64,000 nt of DNA, taken from IMG/VR virus record IMGVR_UViG_3300020438_003204, positions 1 to 64,000 of that record; one strand, given 5' to 3'. Source of the stretch: a virus. The notes under the pieces are model-generated. The model made no database searches. It saw only the letters and a list, made by a program, of their open reading frames with translations, and had not been told where the DNA came from. The translations under genes and the position numbers were made by a program. This document shows, piece by piece, positions 34,868-43,751 of the stretch (the stretch's first letter is position 1; every line of letters begins with the position of its first letter).

Positions 34868-36153
34868 TACCATCCTCTGTTAACCACTTTCTCATAGTGA
34901 TCACCGTACTCTTTAAGTTTTTCCAACTCAGTATAGACTTCATAGCAATCGTTGTTACGGATTTTATCCATCCAACGTTGTTCATCATGAAACCTGTCTA
35001 TAAGTTGAGAATTATCTTCACTCCATAGATATTTAAGCAATCCGTCAATCATACTTTGTACTATTGAAGGATCATACTTCCAATCTGGGTGTGCTATATG
35101 AAATGCACGTTCAATATATTCTTGATGTTCAATCCAACGCTTCTCAATACGTTTTTTCAATTCTTGTGGCATAACAGTCATACTTAAATATTCAGGATGT
35201 GTAAGTAATGTGAGGTTGAACTCTATAGGATCTACTAGACCTTCTTCTATCCATTCTTTGTGAAAATCGGGCCAATGTAGTGCATTAAAGATGCTAATAG
35301 TACTGCTTAAAAAGAATCTTGTATTAGGACTTTCTCTAATCATCTCTTTGCGATTTTTTACAATATCAGTCCATATTGTATCTTTACGCAAATATTCTGC
35401 ACGTTGCCAATTATCATCTAAACTAGCACCCACATGTACATTACTGAACTTATTCCAGTAATCAAATATATAACGTTTACCTAATCTAGTTTGTGTAAAA
35501 TTGGTTGTATAACTTATTTTTAAATCAGTATTGCCTGACTCAATCCATGTGTCTAACATCTCATAATGCTCTTTGGTCATCAGAGGTTCGCCACCTGCAA
35601 AATAAGCATGTTTGACTTCACCTATTAAAGGGAGTGCTTGTTTCCAAAAACTCTTGGGTAATTGTAGTAGTGCAGGTCCATCATACTCGTGTCTTTTGAT
35701 ACTGTCTTGATACCAACTACTGCTAAATTTTACACTACAACTCAAACATCTTAGATTACAAAGATTATTAAATCTAACATCCCAATAGTATATTTTTGGA
35801 TCGTCGTGACTTCCATCTGCACTAGTAGCTTCTGTCCTGTGAAAGTAATCTGCAAAGTTTTGGTTTAGTTCTCGTCTTAGTGTGTATTGATTACCTGCTT
35901 GTTCTTGTTGTATGCAACGTTCACAAGTTTGACTTGGCTTGTCAGCAAGCATATTAACACGCAACTCTTTCATTAGACTGCTATTCCACAAATCAGATAT
36001 ACTATTGTCTCTGATATTTCCTAACTTTCCACTGAAAGGTTTATCTTCATCTGGCAATACAACACAACAAGGAAACGCTTCCCCACTGGGCCAAAGATGC
36101 ATTGTTATCCAAGGTGCCATACAAAAGTTTTTACTATGTAACAGCTTAGACAT
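34867..36153 (-). CDS. Radical SAM protein with N-terminal Cys-rich (twitch-like) domain, copy 11
   Basis: A 428-residue sister of the preceding entry. It has NFCMAPWITM (C11), PCC near 29, TCERC, the core LCNLRCLSC followed by VKFSSSWYQ, and FAGGEPLMT. The C-terminal signature is weaker: WMDKIRNNDCYEVYTELEKL. It starts in an ATGTCTAA overlap with the stop of the upstream gene. Sequence blocks shared only with copy 10 include MH.WP.G.AFPCC and the 'YLRK.TIW.DIV' segment after the SAM domain. The substrate is unknown. Confidence 0.94.
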   Translation of the reverse strand: MSKLLHSKNFCMAPWITMHLWPSGEAFPCCVVLPDEDKPFSGKLGNIRDNSISDLWNSSLMKELRVNMLADKPSQTCERCIQQEQAGNQYTLRRELNQNFADYFHRTEATSADGSHDDPKIYYWDVRFNNLCNLRCLSCSVKFSSSWYQDSIKRHEYDGPALLQLPKSFWKQALPLIGEVKHAYFAGGEPLMTKEHYEMLDTWIESGNTDLKISYTTNFTQTRLGKRYIFDYWNKFSNVHVGASLDDNWQRAEYLRKDTIWTDIVKNRKEMIRESPNTRFFLSSTISIFNALHWPDFHKEWIEEGLVDPIEFNLTLLTHPEYLSMTVMPQELKKRIEKRWIEHQEYIERAFHIAHPDWKYDPSIVQSMIDGLLKYLWSEDNSQLIDRFHDEQRWMDKIRNNDCYEVYTELEKLKEYGDHYEKVVNRGW

Positions 36154-37828
36154 AGCCTATCTGATCCTTAAGTTCATCTTTGTCATAAATTTTTGTAGGT
36201 AAGTTTCTAATACGCCGCCAATTTAAAATACTTTTTGCTAGCTTTGGGTGTTGCCAAACAAAATCATCGTCCCAATGAAACTCTACAGCGGTTCCATCTA
36301 TAGTATCTTTCATTAGGTATTGCTTACATTCATTATTATATTCAATGTTTTTAATATCTTCTAATGTAGCACACAAGTCGTAATACTGGCTCATTTCAGG
36401 GAACACTTGTTTAAAGTTAGTACCTCTTCTTTTATCTGTTGCTTTGATAAACAGTATAAAATTTCTTCTAGCATCATCAATTTGTCTACACTGTAGATAT
36501 TGATTCTCATCAGTTTGTCTTACTTTTCCTCTTTGTTCTACAATACTGTGCCAATAGCTAATTACCCTATCCCACATTTTAACTTCTTCTTTACTAAAGT
36601 AATTACTCCAAACTGTATCATGGTGATGTTTTGTATATTTGTCTTGATTATTTGCCCAACTCCATTCTGCAAAATATTCAGTAATATACTCAAAATAACT
36701 TTCGTAATCATCTGGTAACCCTATCAATGAAAACTGATTTGGTTCTGTACAGTGTGGAATATCAAATGTAATCTTAGGACAATATGCTCTGTTGTGTAAC
36801 TTACCTCTCCAGTATCTTATTTTTTCTAAGAACTTGACGTAGCTTGTAACACTTAGTATATTGAATGTATTCATTATCTTAACACCACTAAAAATATGCT
36901 CGTCGTGATGTTCTAATCCTCTCATTACACTTTCTAAATTTGTTTCAAATAAATCCAAGTCTAATCCATTCCTAGCATATGCGGCTTGATCGCCCCAACT
37001 TTCAACACTTGTGAATACTGCAAACTTTTTTATTTTTTTCTCTTTGAGTAACTTATCAACTTTTTGTATTAACCTATGTACAAGTTTGTTTTTAACATTT
37101 AGGTTAGTATTGAGTTGAAAAATCATATCTTTACAATCGTCCGATTGTTCTAACATGTCTAGCCATTTCCATACGTTTTGCTGTAGTAATGGTTCACCAC
37201 CAGTTACCCTAATTACTTTGAGATCTTTTCTTAAACTGGGCCACCATTCCCAAAATGCATCTACATAAGGATTGCTTGTTTCTTCGTAAATTTCTTGTTC
37301 TACCACTTGTAAGTGTTCTGCATTTTCCAGTGGTCCTTTTAGTTGCATCTCTTTCATCCAAGCACTGCTAGCCTTAGGATGACAGTATGCACACCGCATG
37401 TTGCACTCATTGCCAAAACTTATTTCTAAGTATGTAGGATTGTAATCATGTTTCCAACCATTTTCTAATATAATTTTGTGTGCTTCGGGTGTTAGCAGTG
37501 TTTCGTTTTTACTTTTTATAATCCTATCACTTATGTGTTCTTCGCCCATTGCTTCAACACGCCAACAGTAGTTACATTCGCTAGGTCTATTACCTTTAAG
37601 CATTTGTTCTCTTCTGTCTTTTTTAAACTGTGTATTGTGTAATGCACTCGGATTCTTTTTAATTTCCGCTAATGGAATTTTATGAGGTAACGGATGATAA
37701 CAACTGTGTGTTTCACCTGTTTGTAAATATATTGTACTACTTAAAAACTTTGCTGTACACATGGTATCACAGCCGTACACTTTTTTCATTACGTCACGTT
37801 CAGTATAGTAATCAATATTTTTAAACAT
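36146..37828 (-). CDS. Radical SAM protein with variant N-terminal Cys domain, copy 12
   Basis: At 560 residues, the longest radical SAM protein here. Its N-terminal Cys pattern differs: CDTMC near 20-24, THSCYHPLPHKIPL in place of the CC pair, then ECNYCW. The core is ECNMRCAYC followed by HPKASSAW, and VTGGEPLLQ. An inserted AFWEWWPSLR ahead of the GGEP is shared only with the next gene. After the usual ATDKRRGTNF/FPEMSQYY tail signature about 75 extra residues follow, with no motif I know. It starts in an ATGTTTAA overlap. Substrate unknown. Confidence 0.93.
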   Translation of the reverse strand: MFKNIDYYTERDVMKKVYGCDTMCTAKFLSSTIYLQTGETHSCYHPLPHKIPLAEIKKNPSALHNTQFKKDRREQMLKGNRPSECNYCWRVEAMGEEHISDRIIKSKNETLLTPEAHKIILENGWKHDYNPTYLEISFGNECNMRCAYCHPKASSAWMKEMQLKGPLENAEHLQVVEQEIYEETSNPYVDAFWEWWPSLRKDLKVIRVTGGEPLLQQNVWKWLDMLEQSDDCKDMIFQLNTNLNVKNKLVHRLIQKVDKLLKEKKIKKFAVFTSVESWGDQAAYARNGLDLDLFETNLESVMRGLEHHDEHIFSGVKIMNTFNILSVTSYVKFLEKIRYWRGKLHNRAYCPKITFDIPHCTEPNQFSLIGLPDDYESYFEYITEYFAEWSWANNQDKYTKHHHDTVWSNYFSKEEVKMWDRVISYWHSIVEQRGKVRQTDENQYLQCRQIDDARRNFILFIKATDKRRGTNFKQVFPEMSQYYDLCATLEDIKNIEYNNECKQYLMKDTIDGTAVEFHWDDDFVWQHPKLAKSILNWRRIRNLPTKIYDKDELKDQIGYV

Positions 37829-39281
37829 TATGCTTTTCTTTCCAATCTAAGAACAACTGTGCAAACTCCGGAAATGTATGACTAAAATCTGTTTTACGTC
37901 TATAGTCATGTGCTCCAAAGAATCTAACAAAATTTTCTTCCGCATCTTGTTTCTGCTGGTCGTTATCAAATCCTTGCTTCATAAATTCAATACTACGATC
38001 AAATCTTTCAATTTGATGTGGTTTGAATCCTATCCATCTACTAGCTCTGTGCCTGTCTTGATTCTCTTTCATAAATGCTAAACACTCGTCAGCAAGATAC
38101 CAATGACTCTTAGGCGTAAGCTGTAAACTTTGCCACTCCGGATGTCTTAACATAGGTGTATCCAAAAATACTTTACTGTGACCATATACTACAATTTTAC
38201 CACTATCATCTCTTCTACTTTTTGTTACATTGTGAATACGCTGTAATTCTAATATACCTTCCATTAAACGTTGTATGCTAGGTAAACTAAGCATGTTGAA
38301 CGTTACAATAAACGTTACCAATCCTTCGTCCACTCTAGTTAGATAATTATTTACATTGTTCCACATGCGATCAAAGTCTAATCCATGACGCATATATTCA
38401 GCTTGTCTACCCCATCCATCTACACTAACAAACATACGAAAACGTTTTAGTTTTTTATACTCACTTATGAAACTTACTTTATCAACAAAGTTATTCCACA
38501 ATTTATCAGGTACACTACAATTTGTAGTTACAGCCATTTCTAAATCGTCTCTGCCATTGTCAATAACATGATCTAAAACTTTGAATGTATTTTTATCCAT
38601 GAGCGGTTCTCCGCCTGTCATTCTAAAGTTTTTTAGTTTTGGATAAAGTTCCGGCCACCATTCCCAAAATGCATCTACATAAGGATTGTGATCTCTATTT
38701 TTAATAGGATATTGTCCTATTTGTTTAAAGTAGTCAATGCTATTGTGAGGTACTTTGGTTGGATAAGGTCCATTTTGTTCAATATCTTCTGCCCACTTAC
38801 TGCTTAGATGCGGACTACAATAACTACATGCTAAGTTGCAAGCATGATTAAAATTGATCTCCATGCTTGTAGGTTCTATATCGCCATCTGCACCTTTTTC
38901 TAATACATCTTTCCAACCAGCTTGTGCCCAAGGTTCGCTACTTCGATAGTGTCTATCACTATTAAAATTACGATCCATCTTTTCAATATTCCAACAGTAG
39001 TCACACCCGCTAGGTTGTTCTCCTTTGAGCATCATAGCTCGTTGTTCTTTTTTCTCTGGTGTATTGTGTAATGCTTTTGGATTATTTTTTAGATCTTCTG
39101 CATTAATTTTATGTATAGGAGGTAGGTAGCAACTATTAGTTGTTCCATTGGTTAAATGAATACTGGTCCACAACCATTTAGCCATACACATACTATCACT
39201 TATTTCAGCAAGTTTTGGCTTTACTAGTTGTGCGGCTGTTTCCGGATCTGGATCAAGTTCGTAATTGTTTGTGTTTGTCAT
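37821..39281 (-). CDS. Radical SAM protein with variant N-terminal Cys domain, copy 13
   Basis: A 486-residue relative of the previous entry: SMCMAKWLW, TNSCYLPPIHKI, a KNPKALHNT linker (also in copy 12), GCDYCW, then the core ACNLACSYC with SPHLSSKW and MTGGEPLMD, and the shared AFWEWWPEL insertion. The tail is AHDYRRKTDF followed by FPEFAQLF. These two copies form a sub-family whose auxiliary-cluster site has CY in place of CC. It is the first radical SAM gene transcribed in this array and is coupled (ATGA) to the adenylyltransferase-cupin gene upstream. Confidence 0.93.
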   Translation of the reverse strand: MTNTNNYELDPDPETAAQLVKPKLAEISDSMCMAKWLWTSIHLTNGTTNSCYLPPIHKINAEDLKNNPKALHNTPEKKEQRAMMLKGEQPSGCDYCWNIEKMDRNFNSDRHYRSSEPWAQAGWKDVLEKGADGDIEPTSMEINFNHACNLACSYCSPHLSSKWAEDIEQNGPYPTKVPHNSIDYFKQIGQYPIKNRDHNPYVDAFWEWWPELYPKLKNFRMTGGEPLMDKNTFKVLDHVIDNGRDDLEMAVTTNCSVPDKLWNNFVDKVSFISEYKKLKRFRMFVSVDGWGRQAEYMRHGLDFDRMWNNVNNYLTRVDEGLVTFIVTFNMLSLPSIQRLMEGILELQRIHNVTKSRRDDSGKIVVYGHSKVFLDTPMLRHPEWQSLQLTPKSHWYLADECLAFMKENQDRHRASRWIGFKPHQIERFDRSIEFMKQGFDNDQQKQDAEENFVRFFGAHDYRRKTDFSHTFPEFAQLFLDWKEKHNV

Positions 39282-40051
39282 CGTCTTATGATGTCCTCTT
39301 CAATACAATTTTCACCATATTGTACTTCTAATATATGTGCAGGTTTATCACCTTCGTTGGTTACTTTATGCCACCAATTATTCTGTATCACAAAGTTTGT
39401 GTGTTCAGTTAGCATTTGTATTTGCCAGTCTCCATTGGGAAATTCTAAGTTAATTGTAACATCACCTTTTAACACATACCAATGTTCACTTCTCATTTTA
39501 TGTTTCTGGTCGCTTAAACTAGCTCCTGGGTTAATAACTAATTCTTTTACTTTTATAGTTTTCTTATCATCTAATACACGCCAGTAACCCCATTCACGTT
39601 CAGTCTTTTGTGTCCGCCATTCATCTAATATCCAACTGCTTGAATTCTTTTTATCATTGCCGCCAACTCCAAATGCAAATTCTACATCTGGATGATTACC
39701 GTACTCTTCGTATTCTGGAGTTGTAGTATTGCTTCTATCTCCACCATTTGCAAATATTAATTTACCAGCGTTGGTACATAGTGCTAAAAATATTCCTTGA
39801 TTCGCTGTATCATCACTATCATCAAATCCAATTATTTTATCTACTACTTCTAATTCTCTGATAATTGACGCACGTTCTGCAAAAGGCATGAACGCTTTTC
39901 CTTTTTTACGCATTAGCCATTCGTCACTGTTTACACCAACGACTAGCTTGTCGCCTAATGCTCTAGCGGCTTTGAAATATGCTATATGTCCACTGTGTAG
40001 AGGATCAAATCCGCCAGTAACCAGTACTGTAGATTTATTCGATACTGTCAT
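39278..40051 (-). CDS. Fusion: sugar-phosphate adenylyl/cytidylyltransferase plus cupin
   Basis: A 257-residue two-domain protein. The first 140 or so residues match HldE/RfaE-type and glycerol-phosphate-type nucleotidyltransferases: VTGGFDPLHSGHIAYF with the HSGH motif, VVGVNSDEWLMRKKG, and a FAERASIIREL segment. Then IVNPGASLSDQKHKMRSEHWYVLKG is a cupin with HKxRxEHW, like the mannose-6-phosphate-isomerase type-2 cupin domain. HldE transfers AMP to heptose 1-phosphate. I start at ATG 40049-40051 (MTVSNKS), since the longer reading runs 75 bases further into the upstream gene. The fusion suggests a bifunctional nucleotide-sugar enzyme. Confidence 0.87.
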   Translation of the reverse strand: MTVSNKSTVLVTGGFDPLHSGHIAYFKAARALGDKLVVGVNSDEWLMRKKGKAFMPFAERASIIRELEVVDKIIGFDDSDDTANQGIFLALCTNAGKLIFANGGDRSNTTTPEYEEYGNHPDVEFAFGVGGNDKKNSSSWILDEWRTQKTEREWGYWRVLDDKKTIKVKELVINPGASLSDQKHKMRSEHWYVLKGDVTINLEFPNGDWQIQMLTEHTNFVIQNNWWHKVTNEGDKPAHILEVQYGENCIEEDIIRR

Positions 40052-41012
40052 CAACTTGGTTTTCTCTAACCATTGCACCAAGTCTGTGTGGATTTTTATA
40101 AACCTTCTTAAAGAATCTACTAGCAACTTTGTCCATATCTGAAATTTCTAAATCTAGCTCACCGCGAAGATCTGCACCAAGTTCTACTGTTTTCTTTTTA
40201 AGTTTATCCCAATCCCATGTTACTCCAGTGTTCACACACATTTCAGTTCCGTCTTCAAACTCAGGAAATAATTCTGTATTAAAAAAGTTAGTTAACCAAT
40301 CAAAATCTCTCACATTACGCCAGTCCCACTTGCGTCTTTCAACATTGGTCATATGACAACCTAGTCTTGCACCATAAATTGCCCATAAACCGTTTGTTGC
40401 ATCTTCGCCTACACTCATCCATACTAATAGTCTTTTGTAATTTTCGTGAAATATTTTTTTGATATCTTTTGCTTCAACTACATCTCCACCTTCTAATCCC
40501 ATCTTTACGCCTTCACGAAAACCTGCTCTCCATGCTTGTAGTGGACTAGCATTGTTAGCAACATCACAATAGATGTTATTCATTTGTACATACTGTATGT
40601 TCCAACAAAAATCAACCTGTGCGGCTTTATCACTTTCAGGAGCAGCTTCATGTGTACGCATCTTGTTTACTACGTCTACGGGCCAACATTTGATGCCGCC
40701 GTTGCCATATACCAATCCGTTTACTGCATTTTTTCCTGCCCAACTAATAACATCTGTATCCTTAATTCTTTCCATGTCTAGTTCGACATTAAAGAAGTCA
40801 TCTCTAACTACATTATCTGCATCAACTGTAACAAATCTATCTGTATCACTCATTGCCGCAGCCGCTTTGTGTGCGGCATCACTGCCCCATACTCCATGAC
40901 TACGTTTTGCCCAAGGACATTTTTCTAATAGATGTGCATAATTTTGTTCAGCGTTTGGTTCGTCATAGCTGATGAAGACTATATCAAATTCTGTAATTGG
41001 TATTAGTGGCAT
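40035..41012 (-). CDS. GT-A-like glycosyltransferase-type protein, paralogue of 12258-12962
   Basis: A 325-residue protein: DIVFISYDEPNAEQNY, then KRSHGVWGSDAAHKAA, FVTVDADNVVRDDFF with a DxD-type motif, LVYGNGGIKCWP and AWRAGFREG. The series is characteristic of a protein family common in T4-like marine phages and usually labelled glycosyltransferase; I rely on the DxD context for function. The paralogue at 12258-12962 is shorter by 90 residues, mainly at the C-terminus, which here carries an extra Arg/Lys-rich end. It lies just upstream of the adenylyltransferase-cupin gene. Confidence 0.72.
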   Translation of the reverse strand: MPLIPITEFDIVFISYDEPNAEQNYAHLLEKCPWAKRSHGVWGSDAAHKAAAAMSDTDRFVTVDADNVVRDDFFNVELDMERIKDTDVISWAGKNAVNGLVYGNGGIKCWPVDVVNKMRTHEAAPESDKAAQVDFCWNIQYVQMNNIYCDVANNASPLQAWRAGFREGVKMGLEGGDVVEAKDIKKIFHENYKRLLVWMSVGEDATNGLWAIYGARLGCHMTNVERRKWDWRNVRDFDWLTNFFNTELFPEFEDGTEMCVNTGVTWDWDKLKKKTVELGADLRGELDLEISDMDKVASRFFKKVYKNPHRLGAMVRENQVDDSIE

Positions 41013-41016
41013 ATGG

Positions 41017-42015
41017 CTAGCTTTCTGTTATATCAAATGTTGTGTTTCTATTTTCTTCTCGCAATAGAAATGCACTATTTTTAAGGTCTAATTCGGACTC
41101 AATCTCTAATGTGACGTTATATCCGATATCTTTTTTAGGTAACATTAGTGTTCCTAGTAGTCTATTAGGGTCGTTTTTATCTGTAACATATAAACCCACA
41201 TCATTATAAATTTTAACTGTTGACGGATCTTTAAAATTACTTCTCAAACTAAAAGAATTATCTTTAGATATTATTGTAAAATCACACAGTACTTCGCTAT
41301 TACTTATCTGTGGAATAATATGCCTTCTTCTAATACTTCTTCTACTTGTATAATCAGCACCAACAAATGTTGCTTTCTTTGTAACACGATAGGTCTTAAA
41401 GATTTTCTTTGTTAGGATACTCATTTCTCCAAGTCCGCAAACATTTCTAAATGCACTCATATCAAATAGCAAGTACCCTTGTTCAACGAGTTCACCCGGA
41501 TCAATATCAATTTTTTTAATTAAGAAGTTAGGATCTTTGTCTTTAATAATGTATAATGTAATGTTGTCGTATTTTCCATCTTTCTCTGGATTAATTGTTG
41601 CTTGTTTAAAATATCGTTTACCAGTCATTTTATAAAGTGTATCTTGGTCGAAGTTTACTTCCATCTTCCAACTGTTGATATACATAATAATGTTTACATC
41701 TGCTTTGGTTTTATCATTAACAGGAATCATACTAAGAGACTGTTCAGCTTCTTTGATACGCAATACTGCTGACTTTTCTGCTAGTATAAAACTATCTTCT
41801 GTTTCAAGTATAGAGAATTTTTTAGGGTCTTGTATACCCATAAGAATTTTTCGTGCATCATCATTTTCTGTAAAAAAATGAGGAGACTTAATTTCATCTA
41901 ACACACGGTTAGTGACTGTTATAACTTCTCCAGAATCATCATCATAGTATACACACCATTTTTTAGGTGCTTTTTCTTTTTTTAGATTCTGTAATAAACT
42001 TGGTTCTGTAGACAT
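41017..42015 (-). CDS. Hypothetical protein (332 aa)
   Basis: I do not recognise a family by motif. The N-terminal 100 residues (KKWCVYYDDDSGEVITVTNR, then EDSFILAEKS) look like a small beta-domain, and the rest alternates predicted strands with charged turns (LLGTLMLPKKDIGYNVTLEI). No Cys cluster, P-loop or membrane segment is seen. Proteins of similar size and look occur beside glycosyltransferase genes in T4-like marine phages, by my recollection. The start ATG at 42013-42015 lies 53 bases inside the upstream gene, an unusually long overlap for this region. It could be structural or regulatory. Confidence 0.7.
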   Translation of the reverse strand: MSTEPSLLQNLKKEKAPKKWCVYYDDDSGEVITVTNRVLDEIKSPHFFTENDDARKILMGIQDPKKFSILETEDSFILAEKSAVLRIKEAEQSLSMIPVNDKTKADVNIIMYINSWKMEVNFDQDTLYKMTGKRYFKQATINPEKDGKYDNITLYIIKDKDPNFLIKKIDIDPGELVEQGYLLFDMSAFRNVCGLGEMSILTKKIFKTYRVTKKATFVGADYTSRRSIRRRHIIPQISNSEVLCDFTIISKDNSFSLRSNFKDPSTVKIYNDVGLYVTDKNDPNRLLGTLMLPKKDIGYNVTLEIESELDLKNSAFLLREENRNTTFDITES

Positions 42016-42841
42016 GCATCACTTCGTCGGTTAAAAATGTTTCGTCGCTATAGTGAATAATTCCACTAGGTAGTATATGGTTTTCTATTTGTATCCTTTG
42101 GTGATTGGTAACCCAGGTATTCATAAACTCAGTCCATCTTTCTGGAACATCTTCGTCAAATATTCCATGTGAAAATTTATGTAGATCTATATGGTTGTTT
42201 ACATAAATTCTTGAATCTATTTCTGCGTCTAAAAAATGTGTTACTAAGTTACACAGTACATTTTTCTCAAAATCTTGAGGTTTTTTATCAGTAAACACTT
42301 TATTGTATACATCTCTCCAATACTGGAGAACTGGATCTGCCATCTTAAACCATTCAATAGCCAATGGAGATTTTTGCTTCCAATATATCATATTATAATA
42401 TAGTTTAGGAAGTTTATATTGTAGTTCGTATTGAAATCTTAGACCTTGTGCTGCAGAATATCCTCTATAGTTATTAGCATTGCCAGGAAAACTAATGTCA
42501 TTGGTTGACATTAGATCCCATAAAGTCTCTAAATCAGTATTAATCAGCAGTGTGTCGTAGTCTAAATATATGGTTTCGTCAAAAGGTGTACAATGATAAA
42601 GTTGCCATAAATTCATGCCATGGAAACCATCTTTGTAAGCACTGTTACCATAAGGTAATTCAACAATGTAGTCAAATATATGTTCATAATATTGGCTTAC
42701 CATATCTAAACGACCTTTGTCAACTACTAAACAAATTTCAGCAGTAGGATCGATTATTTTTAAACTACAAGCTAGTGTATAACAGTACTTGATTTTATCT
42801 TCGCCTGTGTCAATACCTAATGTAATAAATCCTCTACTCAT
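41963..42841 (-). CDS. Glycosyltransferase, GT8/glycogenin-like (copy A)
   Basis: A 292-residue protein with FITLGIDTGEDKIKYC and then ETIYLDYDTLLINTDL, the DxD motif (DYD) of GT-A transferases of the glycogenin type, preceded by the 'F.....YlD.D' strand. Its neighbour 42834-43751 has the same build (KTLLLDTDFLIMND). GT8-like enzymes use a UDP-sugar donor with a divalent metal held by the DxD. A Ser/Lys-rich end (ESKKRKST) overlaps the next gene. The acceptor is unknown. Confidence 0.78.
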   Translation of the reverse strand: MSRGFITLGIDTGEDKIKYCYTLACSLKIIDPTAEICLVVDKGRLDMVSQYYEHIFDYIVELPYGNSAYKDGFHGMNLWQLYHCTPFDETIYLDYDTLLINTDLETLWDLMSTNDISFPGNANNYRGYSAAQGLRFQYELQYKLPKLYYNMIYWKQKSPLAIEWFKMADPVLQYWRDVYNKVFTDKKPQDFEKNVLCNLVTHFLDAEIDSRIYVNNHIDLHKFSHGIFDEDVPERWTEFMNTWVTNHQRIQIENHILPSGIIHYSDETFLTDEVMHVYRTKFITESKKRKST

Positions 42842-43751
42842 TTACTTTTTCCGCCTCATCTAAATTTTCTAATAGACCAAAGTAATGTCTATCTAATGCC
42901 CGCTTGTTCATAATGTGTAGATTATTTTCTTTATGTCTAACTAATATATTTTTCCATTGTTCGACTCTGTTGTGTTTTAAAAATATAATGTCGTCGTGTC
43001 CGTTCATTCCTATAATATCATCTTTTTGATCCATGTTTAACAGCGGTGTATTTAGAAAGTCATGTACAAATTCTTCATTCGTAAACCCATTCATCAGATG
43101 TGTGGCAATACTTACACAAAAGTCTGTTCTAAATAATGATTTAGGAAACTGATACAACAAACTGTAGTACTCCCAATGTTCTTTTACATGAGCCCACATA
43201 TCAAAGAATATCTTACTTTCTTCACTTTGATCAAAGTAAACCACAGTACTCCACCAATGCTGAATGCCACCCTCATTTAATGTTATCTCATTTATATAAG
43301 GACGCTCGCTACCAATATATTCTGCATACCTGTGTAATCCAACAGGAATATCTGTTTCAAACAGATACTGGTAAAAGTCGTTCATAATTAAAAAGTCTGT
43401 GTCTAATAGCAATGTTTTTTCAAAAGGTGTTAGTTCAAAAACTTTATGCTTATTTGTATTGGTAAATTGTGCGTTAAACTCTGTCCAAGGACTATCCATG
43501 TGTTTACGCATATTTTGTTCGTGTTGCACATTGTTAATTATAATGTAATCAAACAACGATTTTATTTCTTGCTGTGTCTTAGTTTCGTTCAGCCAGTTTT
43601 CAGTACCTTCGTCAGTTATGAGAGCTACTTTTATTCCGTTCATATAATGCTTGGCATAACGTGAAGCCAGACTAGCAAATTTAGTATAATCTAGTTCTTG
43701 GTTATTGTATGCGAACATACATATGCCTTGAGGTTCAAATTTTTCTGCCAT
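42834..43751 (-). CDS. Glycosyltransferase, GT8/glycogenin-like (copy B)
   Basis: A 305-residue GT-A-type protein. EPQGICMFAYNNQELDYTKF forms the first strand and loop, and LTPFEKTLLLDTDFLIMND carries the DxD (DTD). IQHWWSTVVYFDQSE resembles the conserved 'fN.Gv...' block in GT8 enzymes, though with FDQ. It overlaps copy A by 8 bases and begins in a TAATG overlap with the first gene of the operon. The two adjacent copies suggest sequential addition of different sugars or to different acceptors. Confidence 0.78.
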   Translation of the reverse strand: MAEKFEPQGICMFAYNNQELDYTKFASLASRYAKHYMNGIKVALITDEGTENWLNETKTQQEIKSLFDYIIINNVQHEQNMRKHMDSPWTEFNAQFTNTNKHKVFELTPFEKTLLLDTDFLIMNDFYQYLFETDIPVGLHRYAEYIGSERPYINEITLNEGGIQHWWSTVVYFDQSEESKIFFDMWAHVKEHWEYYSLLYQFPKSLFRTDFCVSIATHLMNGFTNEEFVHDFLNTPLLNMDQKDDIIGMNGHDDIIFLKHNRVEQWKNILVRHKENNLHIMNKRALDRHYFGLLENLDEAEKVNE

